This document shows positions 42,444-54,700 of a stretch of 64,000 nucleotides of DNA, piece by piece; positions within the stretch are counted from its first letter, which is position 1; every line of letters begins with the position of its first letter. Below the pieces are notes generated by a model. It saw only the letters and a list, made by a program, of their open reading frames with translations, was not told the DNA's origin and searched no databases. The stretch is taken from positions 124,001 through 188,000 of the forward strand of contig JAEHOE010000085.1 of assembly GCA_016858145.1 (NCBI GenBank), written 5' to 3'. The translations under genes and the position numbers were made by a program. Origin of the DNA: Edaphochlamys debaryana. Lineage: Eukaryota; Chlorophyta; Chlorophyceae; Chlamydomonadales.

Positions 42444-45400
42444 ATGTCAGAATGGTTTGCGAGTACTGGCGAGGAGCTCGGCGGCAGACATGGGGTTGTG
42501 AGCGAGGTCCTTTGCGAGCTCCCGCCCAAGCCCACGCAGCGACTCGCGGAGGCCCAGGGCAGGCAAGCGTCGCGTGAGGCGCTCGGCAGCATCCATGGTG
42601 TGTACAAGCCAACTTTCCCCGGGCCCTGGGCCGTCATGCCCGCTTTCGAGCTGTCGATGCTCACAGTTTGCACGCTACTCACGCCGCAGACGACGACCTG
42701 CGCACTTTCCACCCGCTCTATAAGAGTGAAGACACTACATCGCGTAGGCAAAGGCTTCTTGCCTTGCGCGAGGCCGGGGCCGAACTTGCCAAGGCGTTCG
42801 AGGTGCGCCTGGGAGCAGCGGCCAGTACCCCCACGGGCGCCCTTGTGCCCCCCCTCCCCCTCCGTCAAGCCGCCACACATGCCCTTCACTACAGGTGTTC
42901 GGACGTGAACGCGATCATGACGACTTTGAGCGCCTTTGGGTGCAGTTCCTCCAGCCACACGCACCGCACCGCCTTCTGACCCCCCCACCCGCCGCTCAAC
43001 ACACGGATGCATCTGCGAGCGCACCCGCTCCATCCTGCCTCTCGGCCCATCGTGCCATTCCGGCACTCCTGCTCTCCACCAATGGGGCCAGCCCGGCCGA
43101 TCGCCTGGACCTGTACGGGGCGTTCGCCACCTACCTCCGAGAGCGGCAGGTGCGGGCGTCGACGCTGTCCCTGTGTCCTAGCGGCCGGCGCATCGTGCGC
43201 TGGGATGCCTTCCTTGTCCTCGTTTCTTGCGCCCGGTCCCTGCAGCCACTGCGCTGCGCTCCCCCAGCACCCCCAAGCATCACGTCGGCCTGAGGCGCCT
43301 CCCGCTCCCTCCCTCCTGGCGCAGGACGCCTACGTGGCACTGCTGCGGCCCGAGGACCTGGCGTCCGGAGTGGGGGCCGCCTTCTCAGCGGCCCTCGCAC
43401 AGCTGAGCGGGAACCCAGCCGCAGCGGCGGAGGACGTGGCGGTGAGGCTGGGGGCCAGGGAGGAGGACAGCTGAGCAGGCAAGATGAGCTGCGGGACTGA
43501 CTTCTCCATTTGCCGCCGCAGGGCTTGGTTGCGTGGTACGAGGCGGAGACGGGCCGCTTGCTGCAGGCGCAGGGCGCTGCCGCCGCCTCTGGGCGCAGGC
43601 CCCTGGGGGCAGCAGCTGCGCTGGCGACGCCCGCCAAGGGGGGGCGGGGGTGCAAGACCCCCGCCAAGACCCCGTCCAAGACGCCCGCCAAGACGCCGGG
43701 CAAGGGCAGGGGGAAGACGCCAGCCAAGGGGCCGGCGCCGGGCGCTGAGGCGGACGGGGGCGAGGGGAAGGAGAATGAGGAGGATGGCGGCGTGGCGGCC
43801 AGGCTCCGGACGCGGCGCGGGGCGGGTGCTGCGGGTGAGTCCGGCTGTCCGAGTTGTACCGACCTCATACCGGTGGCCCTACTGTAGCCTCCCGCCAAGG
43901 GGGCAGCGCCGCACGTTGGTCTGCGGACCGTGCCTGGGTCAACGCCCGGGCGGTGTTGACCGCGCCGAAGCGGGTATCCTATTGCCTTGCCCCCCTGATA
44001 GGTCCAAGTGATGCGGACGCAAACGGGACGGCTGCGTCTGCCGCGGCCGCTGCTGAGGCCGCAGCAGCGCGCAACCGGCGGCGGCACGTGGTCCTGCTGC
44101 TGGAGGGGGCCGGGCGGCTGTGCGACCGCGGGCCCCTGCGCGCGCTGCTGGCCGCACTGCACGCCGAGCGGCAACGCCTGCCGCTGGTGCTGGTGCTGGG
44201 TGCGTGGGGGCGGGGTGGTAGCCAGCGTGGCTTGTGACAATTTGACCTCCATTCACGCCCTGCCTTTTGCAGCTGCCGGCTGCAGTAGTCTATGGCACAG
44301 CTGACCGCTCGGGTGCCCTTGCGCTTCCTCCGTGTCCGTGCAGGCGTGTCTTGCCCGGCTGGCCTGTACGGCAGCAAGCTGCCCGCTGACCTGGCGGCCA
44401 TGCTGCAGCTGGCGGCGGCGGAGCTGGCGCCGCACCCGCAGCAGATGCACCGCCTCTTCCAAGGTGGGGCTGGCAGAAGTGTATAGTCCCCCCCGTCTTT
44501 GCTGCCCTGATGCTGCCCGCCCCCGCGCTCACGCCCTGGTCCCTGTCCCGGCCCCCAGACGTGCTCCTGTCCCTGCCCGACCCCGCCTGCGCCCTGGCGC
44601 TCGAGGGCGGCTGCATGCGGGGGCTGCTGCTGCAGTCGCGGCTGCTGGAGCCATCGTTGGCGGGGCTGCAGGTGCGGGGGCGGGAGGGGAAAACAGGGCG
44701 GCGCGAATGGGGCATCAGTTGTTGGAGGAACGGGTGGCGCTGGCGGCATTCACCCGTAGATCGGCTCCCTCGAGATACGCGCAACTTAAGTTCGCGCGTT
44801 CCTCCCCTCCGCCCCCTCCCCAGACCGCTCTCATGGAGGCCATGGAGCAGCATTTCCGCGCCGAGCCCCTGGCGCCCCTGGCCCTACTGCCGCTGCGGGC
44901 GCGGCGGGAGGCGGCGGAGGCGGAGGCGGCCCGCGATGCAGGCGCCGCCGCTGCAGCGGTGGCCGCTGCTGCTGCGCCGCGCCGCCCCGCCGGCGCTGGC
45001 GACAGCAGTGACGAGGAGAGCGAATCCTCCTCCTCCGCCTCGTCAGCGTCCTTCGTGTCCGTGCAGTCGGACGAGGGCGGGGAGGCAACAAGCGGAGGCT
45101 CTGGGACTGCTGCCGGGGCTGCGACCGGCGAGGCAGCGGGGCCCGGAGCCGCTGCCGCAGCGGAGGCGCCCGACGAGTCGGCCCTTGTAAAGCGGAGGCG
45201 GGAGCAGGAGTCGCGGCTGGAGGCGGCAGTGGCGGAGCTCCCGCCGCCGCTTCTCCGCGCCGCTGGCCTCGGCGCTACGACTTCGTCGGCGGCGGTGGAG
45301 GCGGTCGGGGAGGCCTACAGGGCGCTTGCTTCGTGGCGGCTGGGGGTGCAGTGGATGGCCACGCTGGCAGAGAGGACAGGTGCGTTCAGGGGGTACCGTC

Positions 45401-48400
45401 GGCGGCTAGGAACGGCTCTACTCATGAGACATGTGCGGCGTGTTCAGTCTCCTTTCCGTGGCATGTAAGGGTTGCTCGCTGTCTTGTCCGCCCCACACGC
45501 AGGCCTCCTGCACCAACCGGTCGGCGCCCAGCGCTACGCCCTGCCCGCGCTCTACGTGGCGGCCGCCAGCCCCAGGCTCTGGAGCAACGGCACCGCCGCG
45601 GCCGCCGGCATCCGCTCGGCGACCGGGGGGCCCGGTGCCTCCGCCGCCAGCCTAGGGGACGCCCTCATCGGGGGGCTGCTGGGTCCCACGGCGGCTGCGG
45701 GGGCCAACGGGGCGGCGGCGGCGGGTGTCAGCTCAGCGGCACTTCTGAGGGCCCTGAGCGAGACGGTGGGTGCAGTGCGAGGGGGTTTCCAAAGCAGATG
45801 AGAAGCTGTGGTACAAACTGGTGTCGGACGTGTCTGTCGTACATTGAACGTGTTCAAGGTGTGCTCCCCCGTGCGCCCCAGGACCTGGAGCGGTTGCTGG
45901 AGGAGCTCTGGAGTGCGGCGCGGGGTGTGCTGCTGGGCGGCTGGATGCCGGGGCCGGCGGTGCAGCGGGCGGCGGCTGCGATTGAGGTGCGCAGCATGGG
46001 GCCGGAATGGTAGGCCCGAAGCCAAAGGCTGCAGCTGGGGCAAGGAGAAGGGCGCGCTCCAACACACCCTGCCTGGCAGTGCATCCCAGTACCAATGTAC
46101 TCGCTGTCCCTCCGCCCCGCCGCGGCCCCCAGGAGCTTCGCCGGAGCCATGCCGAGGAGCGAGTGGCTGCCCAGCGGCAGCAGGCGGAGGCGGACGCCGC
46201 TGCGGCTGCCGGTGCAGCGGATGACGACACGTCCCCCCTGCGGCGCCGCCTGGCCGCCCAAGGCCTGACCAGCCCAGCCACTGCCGCCAAGCTCGCGTCA
46301 CTCACCGACAGGTGGGCCCGTGGGGCCAACAGAGCACCCTAGTACCGGTAGATTGAGAGAGCTCAAAGAGCGATGGAGATTGGCGGCAATGCCTTGACCA
46401 TTGGTGCCTGAGGTGCACACATTGTCCGGCCCAAGGCATCCCTTGACGCCACGCTCTCGCGGCGCTCGCTTCACCAACCGCTCCTCGTCCTCCCCCCACC
46501 AGGCTGGGCAAGCTGGACCCCCTACCGGCCCCCAAGCTGCTGCAGCCAGACGAGGATGGGGACGCCGAGGGGCACGAGCCTGGGGAGGTGGAGGCGCCTG
46601 CCCCCGGGCCCTCGGCAGCGGATGCCAAGAAGGCCGCTCCGGCGGCCAAGGGCGCCCGCAAGGGCATGGGGGCCCGGGGCATGGCAACCAAGCTGCCAAC
46701 GGCTGGCACGACCCAGAGTGCGTGCGGGCTGGGTCGCGCAGTAGGGCGACGCAACTTGGTGATCCCGGGCATGTTCTTGCAGTGGCTTGAGCCTCACCCG
46801 GGAATTACAGTATGGGACAGCCTGGGCCAAAGCACCACTATCACCCAATTACTTGTCACGGTTGCCCCTCTCCTGCCCTGCCGCCAACCCGCAGCCAAGC
46901 GCCAGCGGGACCAGGCCCTGCAGGCGGCGGTGCAGCAGCAGGCGGCCGCAGGAGCAGGGGGCGGCGCGGCCGCTGCGGGTGCTGCCGCCAGCGGCCGCGC
47001 AGGGGGCGCCGCATCGGGGCCCCAGCGCCTGGCGGACCGTGCGGCGGAGGCACTGGCGGCCGCACTCAGGGACTTGCTGCGAAGCTGCCCCTTCGAGATG
47101 CCGGGTGGGTCCTCTTGGGGTGTAGTGTATGGGACGAAGGGCTGGTGTGGTACCACGGGCTGGTGTGGGCAACCAGTATCCAGTAACATGTGGGGCTCTG
47201 CCTGCCCTCCCTGGTGGTGCCTCAGTAGATAGGGCAGAACCCTGGTGTGGGCAACCAGTATCCAGTTAAGTGCACCTGCCCCTCCCGCTCGTCCGTCCGA
47301 CCGCAGGCGCCCGCGCCTTCACGTTCCGCAACATCACGGGCCTGCAATTGCGACTGGTGGGGGCTCCCTCGATGGCGCTGCACACCGCCCTCACCACCCC
47401 CGAGTACTTCCTCAAAGAGCTGCAGCCGGGGTGAGCGAGATGGGAAGGGGGAGAGCGCCGCCTGCGGCCATGCTGCGTGGCCAATAGTGCACAGGCTGAC
47501 TGACGCCTTGGGAGCCCACGACGGGCTTGGGAGCGGCCCGCTTGTCCTCCCCAGTGTCGCACCTCCCAGCCCATGCCCCTTGCTCCCACACGCCTCCCCC
47601 CACCGCCTCACCCCGCCGCCCCCTCCTCCCCCCAGCGTGCACCCCGCCCAGGAGGACGCGGCGCTGGCCTACCAGCTGCTGGCGGGCTGCCGGGAGGGGG
47701 AGGACCTGCGCGACTGGCTGGCGGACTTCTGCGCGGCGTCGGGGCTGGGGCAGGTGCAGGTGAGCCGCGGCGGGTGGGGCCTGGAGCTGGCTGGGAGCGG
47801 GGCTGCGGGGGGTACGGGCCACACGCCTCCTGGCGTCCCCCTGCGCGCGGGTAGACATGGTCCGTGCGCGTTGCTTGCACCCAAACCCCCCTCCCTCCCG
47901 CCCCAGGACGTGGTGCCCGACGAGCCCGAGCCCGAGGAGGACGGCCCCCTGGACGACCAGGGCCAGCCCATGGGCCGCTCGCGCACCTCGAGGCGCAGGG
48001 CGGCGCCGCGGAAGCGCAAGGCAGCGCCCAAGCAGGTGCGGCCTGGCACGCTACGGGTGGGGGGGCGGTCCTGGGTGTGCCGTGCCGTGCCGCACCGCCC
48101 TGGAGCTCAGCAGCCACGGCAGTCTGGGGCCAACTCGCCTGCTGTCGTGCGAATAAGGGAGGCCTGATAGAGCTGCCCACCCGCTACGCTGCACCACCTG
48201 ATGCCGAGTTCCGTTGCCCCCCTGCCCCTCAGGAGGTGGTCCTGGCGCTGGACGGTCCCGACGCGGAGGCGGCGGTGGACGCACTGGCGGTGCGGTTCGA
48301 GCAGGCCGCTCGGGAGCTGGAGGCGGTGGGGCTGGTGCGGTTCGCCAAGCGGCGGAAGGGCACCTACGTGCAGCGCGTGTACTTCCCGCCGGAGGCGCTG

Positions 48401-48406
48401 TCGTGA
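42444..48406 (+). CDS. ORC3: Origin recognition complex subunit 3
   Basis: ORC3 is a core subunit of the six-protein complex that marks replication origins and loads MCM. Eighteen exons chain in frame to 1153 residues: 42444-42597, 42690-42802, 42895-43149, 43325-43441, 43522-43834, 44002-44199, 44344-44463, 44559-44671, 44824-45379, 45503-45765, 45882-45986, 46133-46311, 46503-46717, 46895-47104, 47307-47430, 47636-47759, 47907-48035, 48233-48406. Evidence is the ORC3-like order AIPALLLSTNG, WYEAETG, HVVLLLEGAGRLCD, RLPLVLVLG and LLQSRLLEPSLAGLQ, then FTFRNITGLQL, DWLADFCAASG and a C-terminal winged-helix segment (RELEAVGLVRFAKRRKGT). Human and plant ORC3 are about 710-735 residues; the surplus is Ala/Ser/acidic low-complexity inserts, including a TPAK tract at 43626-43737. 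The start is the first ATG after the TATA-like element. Confidence 0.82.
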
Positions 48407-49150
48407 GGGGACACCCTCGGTGGGGGCGAATTAAGTTCGCGGCATTCGGGGATGAAGGTACGAGTGGGCAGCATGCTTCGTGCCGAGCGCCCACGGGACA
48501 CGCGTTGAGATCGGGGCCGTGTTGGACGTCATGGCTTGGTGCACTGGTCCAGCTGGTGGGGGTGCAGTTGGCTGTCGGACATCTTGAAGGCAAACAGGTG
48601 CAGTGATGGAGCAGGAGGCTGCAGGACGCAGGGGTCTCGTGAAGGTCGGCAGGAGTCCGTTTGGGTGCATAGCAAGGTGCGCTGCGTTGCCCGTGTTGCT
48701 ACGTGCTGAGGGTGCTGCGTGCTGAGGGGCGAGGCAGCAAGTACTGCCAAGGACTGCCCGTGCGGCTGCATGTGCAGCAGGAGCGTTGCATCCCGGTGTT
48801 ACGCCCCGCGGAAAGCATGCGCCCCGCCGTGTCCACCTTTCCAGCAGCCATCCGCCCAAGACCCTCGGTCACTGCACATCCAGCCCAGACAACCGCCCAA
48901 ACGCCAGGAAGGCATGCGACCCGCCGCCGAGTGGACGGTAATCCCTTTGTCTCTGCGCATGACAGATGACACCGCTGCCGCCCTGCCACACGCTCAGACG
49001 CCCCCCGCCCAGTCGTATTGCGTCGCAGCTACAGCGCCACCGCGCTCTCAATAGCTGGCCGAAACCCTTCACATCTGCGGCTCACCCAAGCCCCAGAGCT
49101 CTCCGCTGCACCCGCCCTAGAGCCAAGCCGCCTAGCAGCCTTCCGCCTCA
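48407..49150. other. Convergent 3' region between ORC3 and the OPR-like gene
   Basis: About 0.74 kb with no supportable gene. It should contain both 3' UTRs. I did not find a convincing TGTAA for either gene inside it. Confidence 0.5.
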
Positions 49151-51174
49151 CTAGAGCTCGGAGCCCAGGCGGTTGAAGGCCCCCGCCAGCCTTGCCCGGA
49201 CCTCCGGCGCCAGTGCCTCCCCCGCCGCCCCCGCCCACGTGCGCGTGGCCTCCAGCAGCGGCCCGTGCCGCACCCCCGCCTCCGCCAGCGCCTCCAGCAG
49301 ACCCGCCACCTCCGCATCCGCCAGCGGGCCGGCGCGGCCCGGTGCCAGCGCCTCCGCAGCCGCCGCGGCGGCCTTGGAGAGTAGCGCCAGGGTGTTGGGG
49401 GAGGCGGCGGCCGTGAGCCCCGCCAGGGAGAGGGCGTGTGCCGCCAGCGCCAGGTCCCTCGGCTCGGGCTGCGGCACCGCCAGGTTGCCGCTGCGCGCCG
49501 CCAGCTCCGCAGTGAGGGCCTGGGGCAAGGAGGGGAGGCATGAGAGGGCGTGGGAAGGTCAGGGACTGGGTAGAAGGAGGGGCGTGCACAGACGGGCAAC
49601 GCAGACGGCAGCGCCCATGCAGCTGCCGCTGCCCCCTCCGCGCCCACCTGCAGCATGCGGGCGTTGCGCGTGCGCCGCTTGGCCGCCGCCGCCTCCCGGG
49701 CGTCGGGCGTGGGCGCAGGGGCGCTGCGCTTGGCCAGCGCAGGCCAGTCGAGCGCCTGCTCGCCCTCAGCGGTCCCCGCAGGCGTCGGCACGGGCGCCGC
49801 CCCCGAGGCAGAGGCCGCGCGCGCGGGGCCGTCGGGGCGCGGCCCGAAGGTGGCGTACGCCAGAGCGAGGTTGCGCAGGTCCTGCGGGGGGCAGGGCGGT
49901 GGGGCTGAGCGGTGCCTCCGCCTCCATATCGCCCCGGGACCCGCCCTCCAGCGTCACGCAGCAGCCCCCGACACCCAGCCCTCAACCCTGTCGCGCCTCC
50001 AACCCGACCTCCCTGCCCCACCTGCGGCGTGTAGTTCCCCAGCTGGCGGAGGGACACCAGCGCCAGGCGGTCCAGAACCACCTGGGGGGGGAGGAGCAGA
50101 AGGGGGGAGGGAAGGTAGGTGGGGCCCCGAGCCACGCGGATGCGCCGGCAGGAAAAGGCCTACCCAGCAGCCATCGCCCTCCCTTCTGCCGCTGCCCCTG
50201 GTACCAGTACCCCCCCTCGTCTGCAAGTGTAGCCCTGGTAAGTCATACGTGTCCCACCAGCGTCAGGCGCCTGCCCCCACCTGCAGCTTCTCGCTCCCGT
50301 GGCTCTCCGCCGGCAGCAGCCGCAGCAGCGCCCACAGCAGCGTGGACAGGCGCTTGGGGCTGGCAGTGATCAACTCCACACGGCTGCGGGTGGCGAAGGC
50401 CGCGAGGTCCAGCGCCAGCTCGTGCGGCTGCACCAGCGGGGCCAGGGGCGCGCCGGGCGAGGAGGGGGAGGAGGAGGAGGAGGAGCGTGCCGGGGGCGGA
50501 GGCGGCGAGCGCAGCTTGGCGAGCGCGTGCAGGTAGGCCGTGATGTCCCGCAGCTTGCCGAAGCGGAGCGTGATGGTGCGCAGGCGCGCCTCCACGGCGT
50601 CTAGCAGCTTCTGGGCCGCAGCGGGGTCGAAGGCGGGGTCGTGGAGCTGGGCCACGCGCACGCGGCGGAGCAGAGCGGCCATGGCGATGGTGTCAAACGA
50701 GCGCTGGTAGAGCGCCCAGCCCTCCGACAGGTCGTGCAGCGTGTCGCGCTTGCCCAGCCGGTAGGTTAGCTGCCGCCCAGGGATTTGCGTCCGGTAGTGC
50801 TCCAGCCACGCGCTGCCCTCGGAGACTTTGCTCGCCGCCTCGCGCAGGTAGGCACGGCGACGGTCGTTCGCCTCCGCCGTGTTGCTATTGCTGCTGCTAT
50901 GCCGCACCGAAATGAGGCTACGGTGGTGAAGCGCTGACTCGCCCAGGGGCTGGCGTAAGCGCAGCAGGCCGACGAGCCCATCATCAGCGCTCCGCGATGT
51001 TGAGGCCTCCGCGCTCTGTGCGACGCGCTCTGCCACATCATTCTCACATGTTGTGCTGCATGTATCAGCTGCCGACGAGGCTGCCCGCGTTAGGCTTGTG
51101 CAAACCAGCGGAAGATCGGCTGGCCGGCAACGCCGAAGCAAGTGGGTGCACGAGAGAAGCATCCTACCTATCAC
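49151..51174 (-). CDS. OPR/FASTK-like helical repeat protein, probably organelle-targeted
   Basis: A predicted 518-residue protein with four exons in coding order: 51174-50281, 50081-50022, 49881-49648, 49519-49151. It starts with an Arg/Ser/Leu-rich presequence (MIGRMLLSCTHLLRRCRPAD), typical of mitochondrial or plastid import. Helical segments follow with the pattern LSTLLWALLRLLP, LGNYTPQDLRNLALAYATFG and PRDLALAAHALSLAGL. Such (L/D)L-x-x-LLWALA-x-L repeats are characteristic of octotricopeptide (OPR) and FAST-kinase-type organelle RNA-binding proteins of green algae. No RAP domain is visible at the C-terminus. The likely role is stability, processing or translation of organelle transcripts (inference from family). 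Exon phases are consistent throughout. Confidence 0.65.
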
Positions 51175-51731
51175 AAGCTAACTAAACTTTCGGGTAGGCA
51201 TACATGGGCGCGTCGCTGACGGGCAAGACCGCGACCGCGACAGCCGGCGTGCGGTGAGTGTGTGCCGGGTGAAAGTGGCCAGTAGCAATGGAGCAAGCTT
51301 CTCATGGTCAGCAATACTGCTCTGCTGTTCGAGCTAGCCTCCGTGTGTGCACTGCATACGCCGTACGATGTACGGCAGAGTGTACTATGTGGTGGCACGA
51401 GACTGCGCAGAGACCGCCTTACACCATATCTCGCCCACATCACGGCTATGCACATACAACAAGAAGGTGAGCCTTCACGTCGAGATTACCCCCGCCGCGC
51501 GCCTGCATCATCTCCATCCCCTCGCCCACGCATCCAAGCACCCCGCGCCTCGAGTCGCGTCCATGTCAGTCTAAAACCCGTATACAGCTACTACAGGGCT
51601 GTCACATCCATCCTGCGTACGCTCTCGCTTCTGGTCAAGGCCCCGTGGGGTCATACTCAGTCGGCGCGTCTGTGTCTCCCACCTCCGTAGCTGTGTCGGA
51701 ATCTCGCTCCCCTCTTCACCACGTGTCCCCC
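51175..51731. other. Intergenic region between two minus-strand genes
   Basis: About 0.56 kb that should hold the promoter of the OPR-like gene and the 3' UTR of the UV endonuclease gene. No TATA box or gene was recognised. Confidence 0.5.
51419..51423 (-). terminator. TGTAA poly(A) signal candidate for the UV endonuclease gene
   Basis: Plus-strand ttaca, i.e. TGTAA on the minus strand, about 310 nt after the stop codon at 51732. The position fits algal 3' UTR lengths but was not tested. Confidence 0.4.
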
Positions 51732-54700
51732 TTACTCGTCCTCCTCGCGCTCGCCCGCCTCCTCTCCCGCCTCCGCCTGAGGCCGCTCCGGCAGCCGCCC
51801 CGCCAGGGCCGCCTCCCGGTAGTGCAGCAGCGCCAGCTCCTTGGCCCTGGGGGGGGGGGAGGGGGAGGGAGGGAGGATGGAGGCCGCGCATGCCATGTCC
51901 CACACCATATCCCTCAGGACGCAGACCCCCACCCCCGCAACCCATCCCCATCAATGCACGCATCAACCCTGCCCCCTGGCCAGACCAGGCGCTCACTTGC
52001 TCTCGATCATGACATCCACCTCATCCTCCAGCCCGTACCTGCGGAGGGCAGCACACGCGCCACGGCACGGGATCAAGACAGAGGGGAGGAGGCTGCCTTG
52101 CAGAGGGCCTCGTCGCAGGGTTCCCTCATTCAATCACCGGTCGCCCAGGCCTCCCAGGCCCGCCTCGCTCACAGGTTGATGGGCCCGCTGATGTAGTCGC
52201 TGTGCGCGTGCGCCCGCCTGCCCTCCTGGCTCTCGCTCCAGTGCACGATGGGCTTGACGCCGGGGGGCCACGTGGCCAGTGCGGTGCGGAAGGCCTCCTC
52301 CTCGCTCATGCCGCCTGCGGGGGAGGTTAAGAGGGAGGGTAAGGCGGCGGTGCCCTCAGTGTAGATCTGATAAGGGCTTTTTAGGGAGCCCCGCCCGTTG
52401 TAGCCGTCTAGGTTTCCAGCCCCAGCACCGCCTTCCCTGCCCTCCCTGCCCCACCCGTGCAGAAGCGGTGGTGGTGGAAGTCGAAGACGATGGGAATGCC
52501 AGCCTTGGCGGAGAGGTAGGTTAGGTCGCGCACGCTGGGCGGGATGGGGAAGAATGAAGGGGGCGAGGGGGACATCAGCACAGGCGAACAGGCAGGGGCA
52601 AACAGGCTGCCCTCCCCCCACCGCTCGGAGCGCCCGTCCTCCTCCCCACCTGTACATGGACGCTCGGTCGTCGTTCTCCACCGTTATGCGGGCGCGGCAG
52701 TTGGGGCTGAGGCGGTTCAGGACCACCTGTGGGGGCGGGAGGGAGCGAGCGGGGGGCGGCGTGGGGAGCGGGAAGGAAGAAGGTATGTACAGGGAAACCT
52801 AGGTGGAGGGAGCCCTGCAGCCAAGGCGCATTGCGCCCACAACAGCCTGGCCGCACCAGCACCCACATCAGCGAATCGGTCCATGGAGGCGATCTTGTCG
52901 CCGTACACGGCCCCCACGTGGAAGTTGATCTTGTTGTACACGGTCGCAGGCAGGAAGCCCCTGGGGGGAGGGACGGGTGAAGACAGAAAAGAGTGATGTG
53001 CCGATAGGAGGAAAAGGAGAAGACACTGCTTTGTTGGCCTCCCATACTCCACCCCCAAACCCCACACTCCGACACACATGAGGTCGAAGATGCGCGAGTG
53101 CACCTCCAGCTCCTTGACGCTCGTGTCCACCACCTCAGACCTGGGGGGGGAGGAGGGAGGAAGCAGGGAGAGGGAGGTGAAGGTGACGCGGGAGTGTGCA
53201 CAAGTAGTGCTCCCCGCCAGCCCCTCCGCACCTGTCAGAGGCGATCTTGGTGAACTCCGAGGGGTGGAACGTGAGGCGGTGGCCCAGGCGAGTGGCGGCC
53301 TCGCCCGCAGCGGCCAGGGCCTGGGGGGGCGGGGGAGTGCAAGCATGGCACGGTCGGGCGGGGTGCGACTGTGGGATTGCAAGCTCCAGAGCACCCACAC
53401 GCCGTCCCCCTGACCAGCACCCAGCCTACCCAGCCCAGCCCCCCCCCGCACCTGCTTGATGTCCTCTGCGTCGGGCAGGTCCTCCAAGCGGTAGAAGGAC
53501 ATCCAGGGGAAGATGCCTGGGGAGTGGGGGCGGAGGCATGGAGGTCAGGAAGTCGGGTTGCCGGGTGGCCGCACTGGGTGGTGGCGAAGGTGCCGGAGGT
53601 GAGGGTGCACTACTGAGCCGGCCGCCGGCAGCAAAGGTGAGGGTGATGCTGCATCCCCGGCTCCGGCGCTGCCCCCTGATCCCTGCTGCCCGCTCCCCCG
53701 CACCCACAGGAGGACAGCCTGAACAGGCGGATGCCGTGCGCCTCGTTCCAGTGGATGAGTGGCAGCAGGTCCCGGGCGTTGGCCAGGGCCAGCTTGGAGA
53801 CGTGGGGCAGGCCCTTGGAGTCGAAACCCTTCTTGTTGGTGTCCCTGGGGAGGGGAGGGGTAGAGGAGGAGAGGGAGGCAGCCGAGGAAGGTCAGCGTGT
53901 GGAGAAGGGTGACGGGCGGGCACAGATGACGAGGTACACATGCGTGCCCGAGGTTGATTGTGCAGTCGCAAGTCCCCGTCCCCTCCGCCCCTTGCGGAAG
54001 CTATGCGCGGCCGCCCCGTTTCAGAGCCCCACTCCCCAGCCCCCCCCACCACCACCCCGCACCACCCCGCCCCCACCTGCTGGTGAAGATGCCGTTGCTG
54101 CGCATTGTGTCGCACAGGCAGGCGTAGCCCAGCACGGGCAGGCGGGGGGGCAGCGCGCGGCGCACGAAGGGCACGGGGGGCGGCCCCTTGGGCGGCTTGG
54201 GCTTGGCGGGGGCGCGGCCCTTGCCATTGGCTTTCCCCTTCCCCTTGCCCCTCCCCTTGGCTGGCTGCTCGTCCTCGTCCTCGTCCTCCTCACCCTCCTC
54301 CGCCTCCTCAGCTGCCGCCGCCGCCGCCGCCTCCTGCTCAGCGAGCGCCGCCGCCTCCTGCGCCGCCAGCTCCGCCGCCGCCGCTGCCGCCGCCTCCGCC
54401 AGGCGAGCGTTCTCCGCCTCCGCCGCCGCCAGGGCTTCGGGGGCCAGGGGCACGGCGCCGCGGCCGTAGGTGCGGGAGTGCGGGTAGCGGTCGTGCAGCG
54501 TGAGGTGGGGGGCGATGTCCCCCCGGCTGGCGGCCTGGCGCGCCTCCTCCTCTCTCATGGCCTTGGTCACTCGGGGGGCCTTGGGCTCCTTGGGGGCGGC
54601 CCTGGCGCGGCTCCGCCGGGGCGCCGTGGCGCTGCCGCCACCGCCGCTGCCGCTGCCGTCGTCGCCGTCGCCCTCCGTTGGCTCCGAGCTATCTGCGTCG

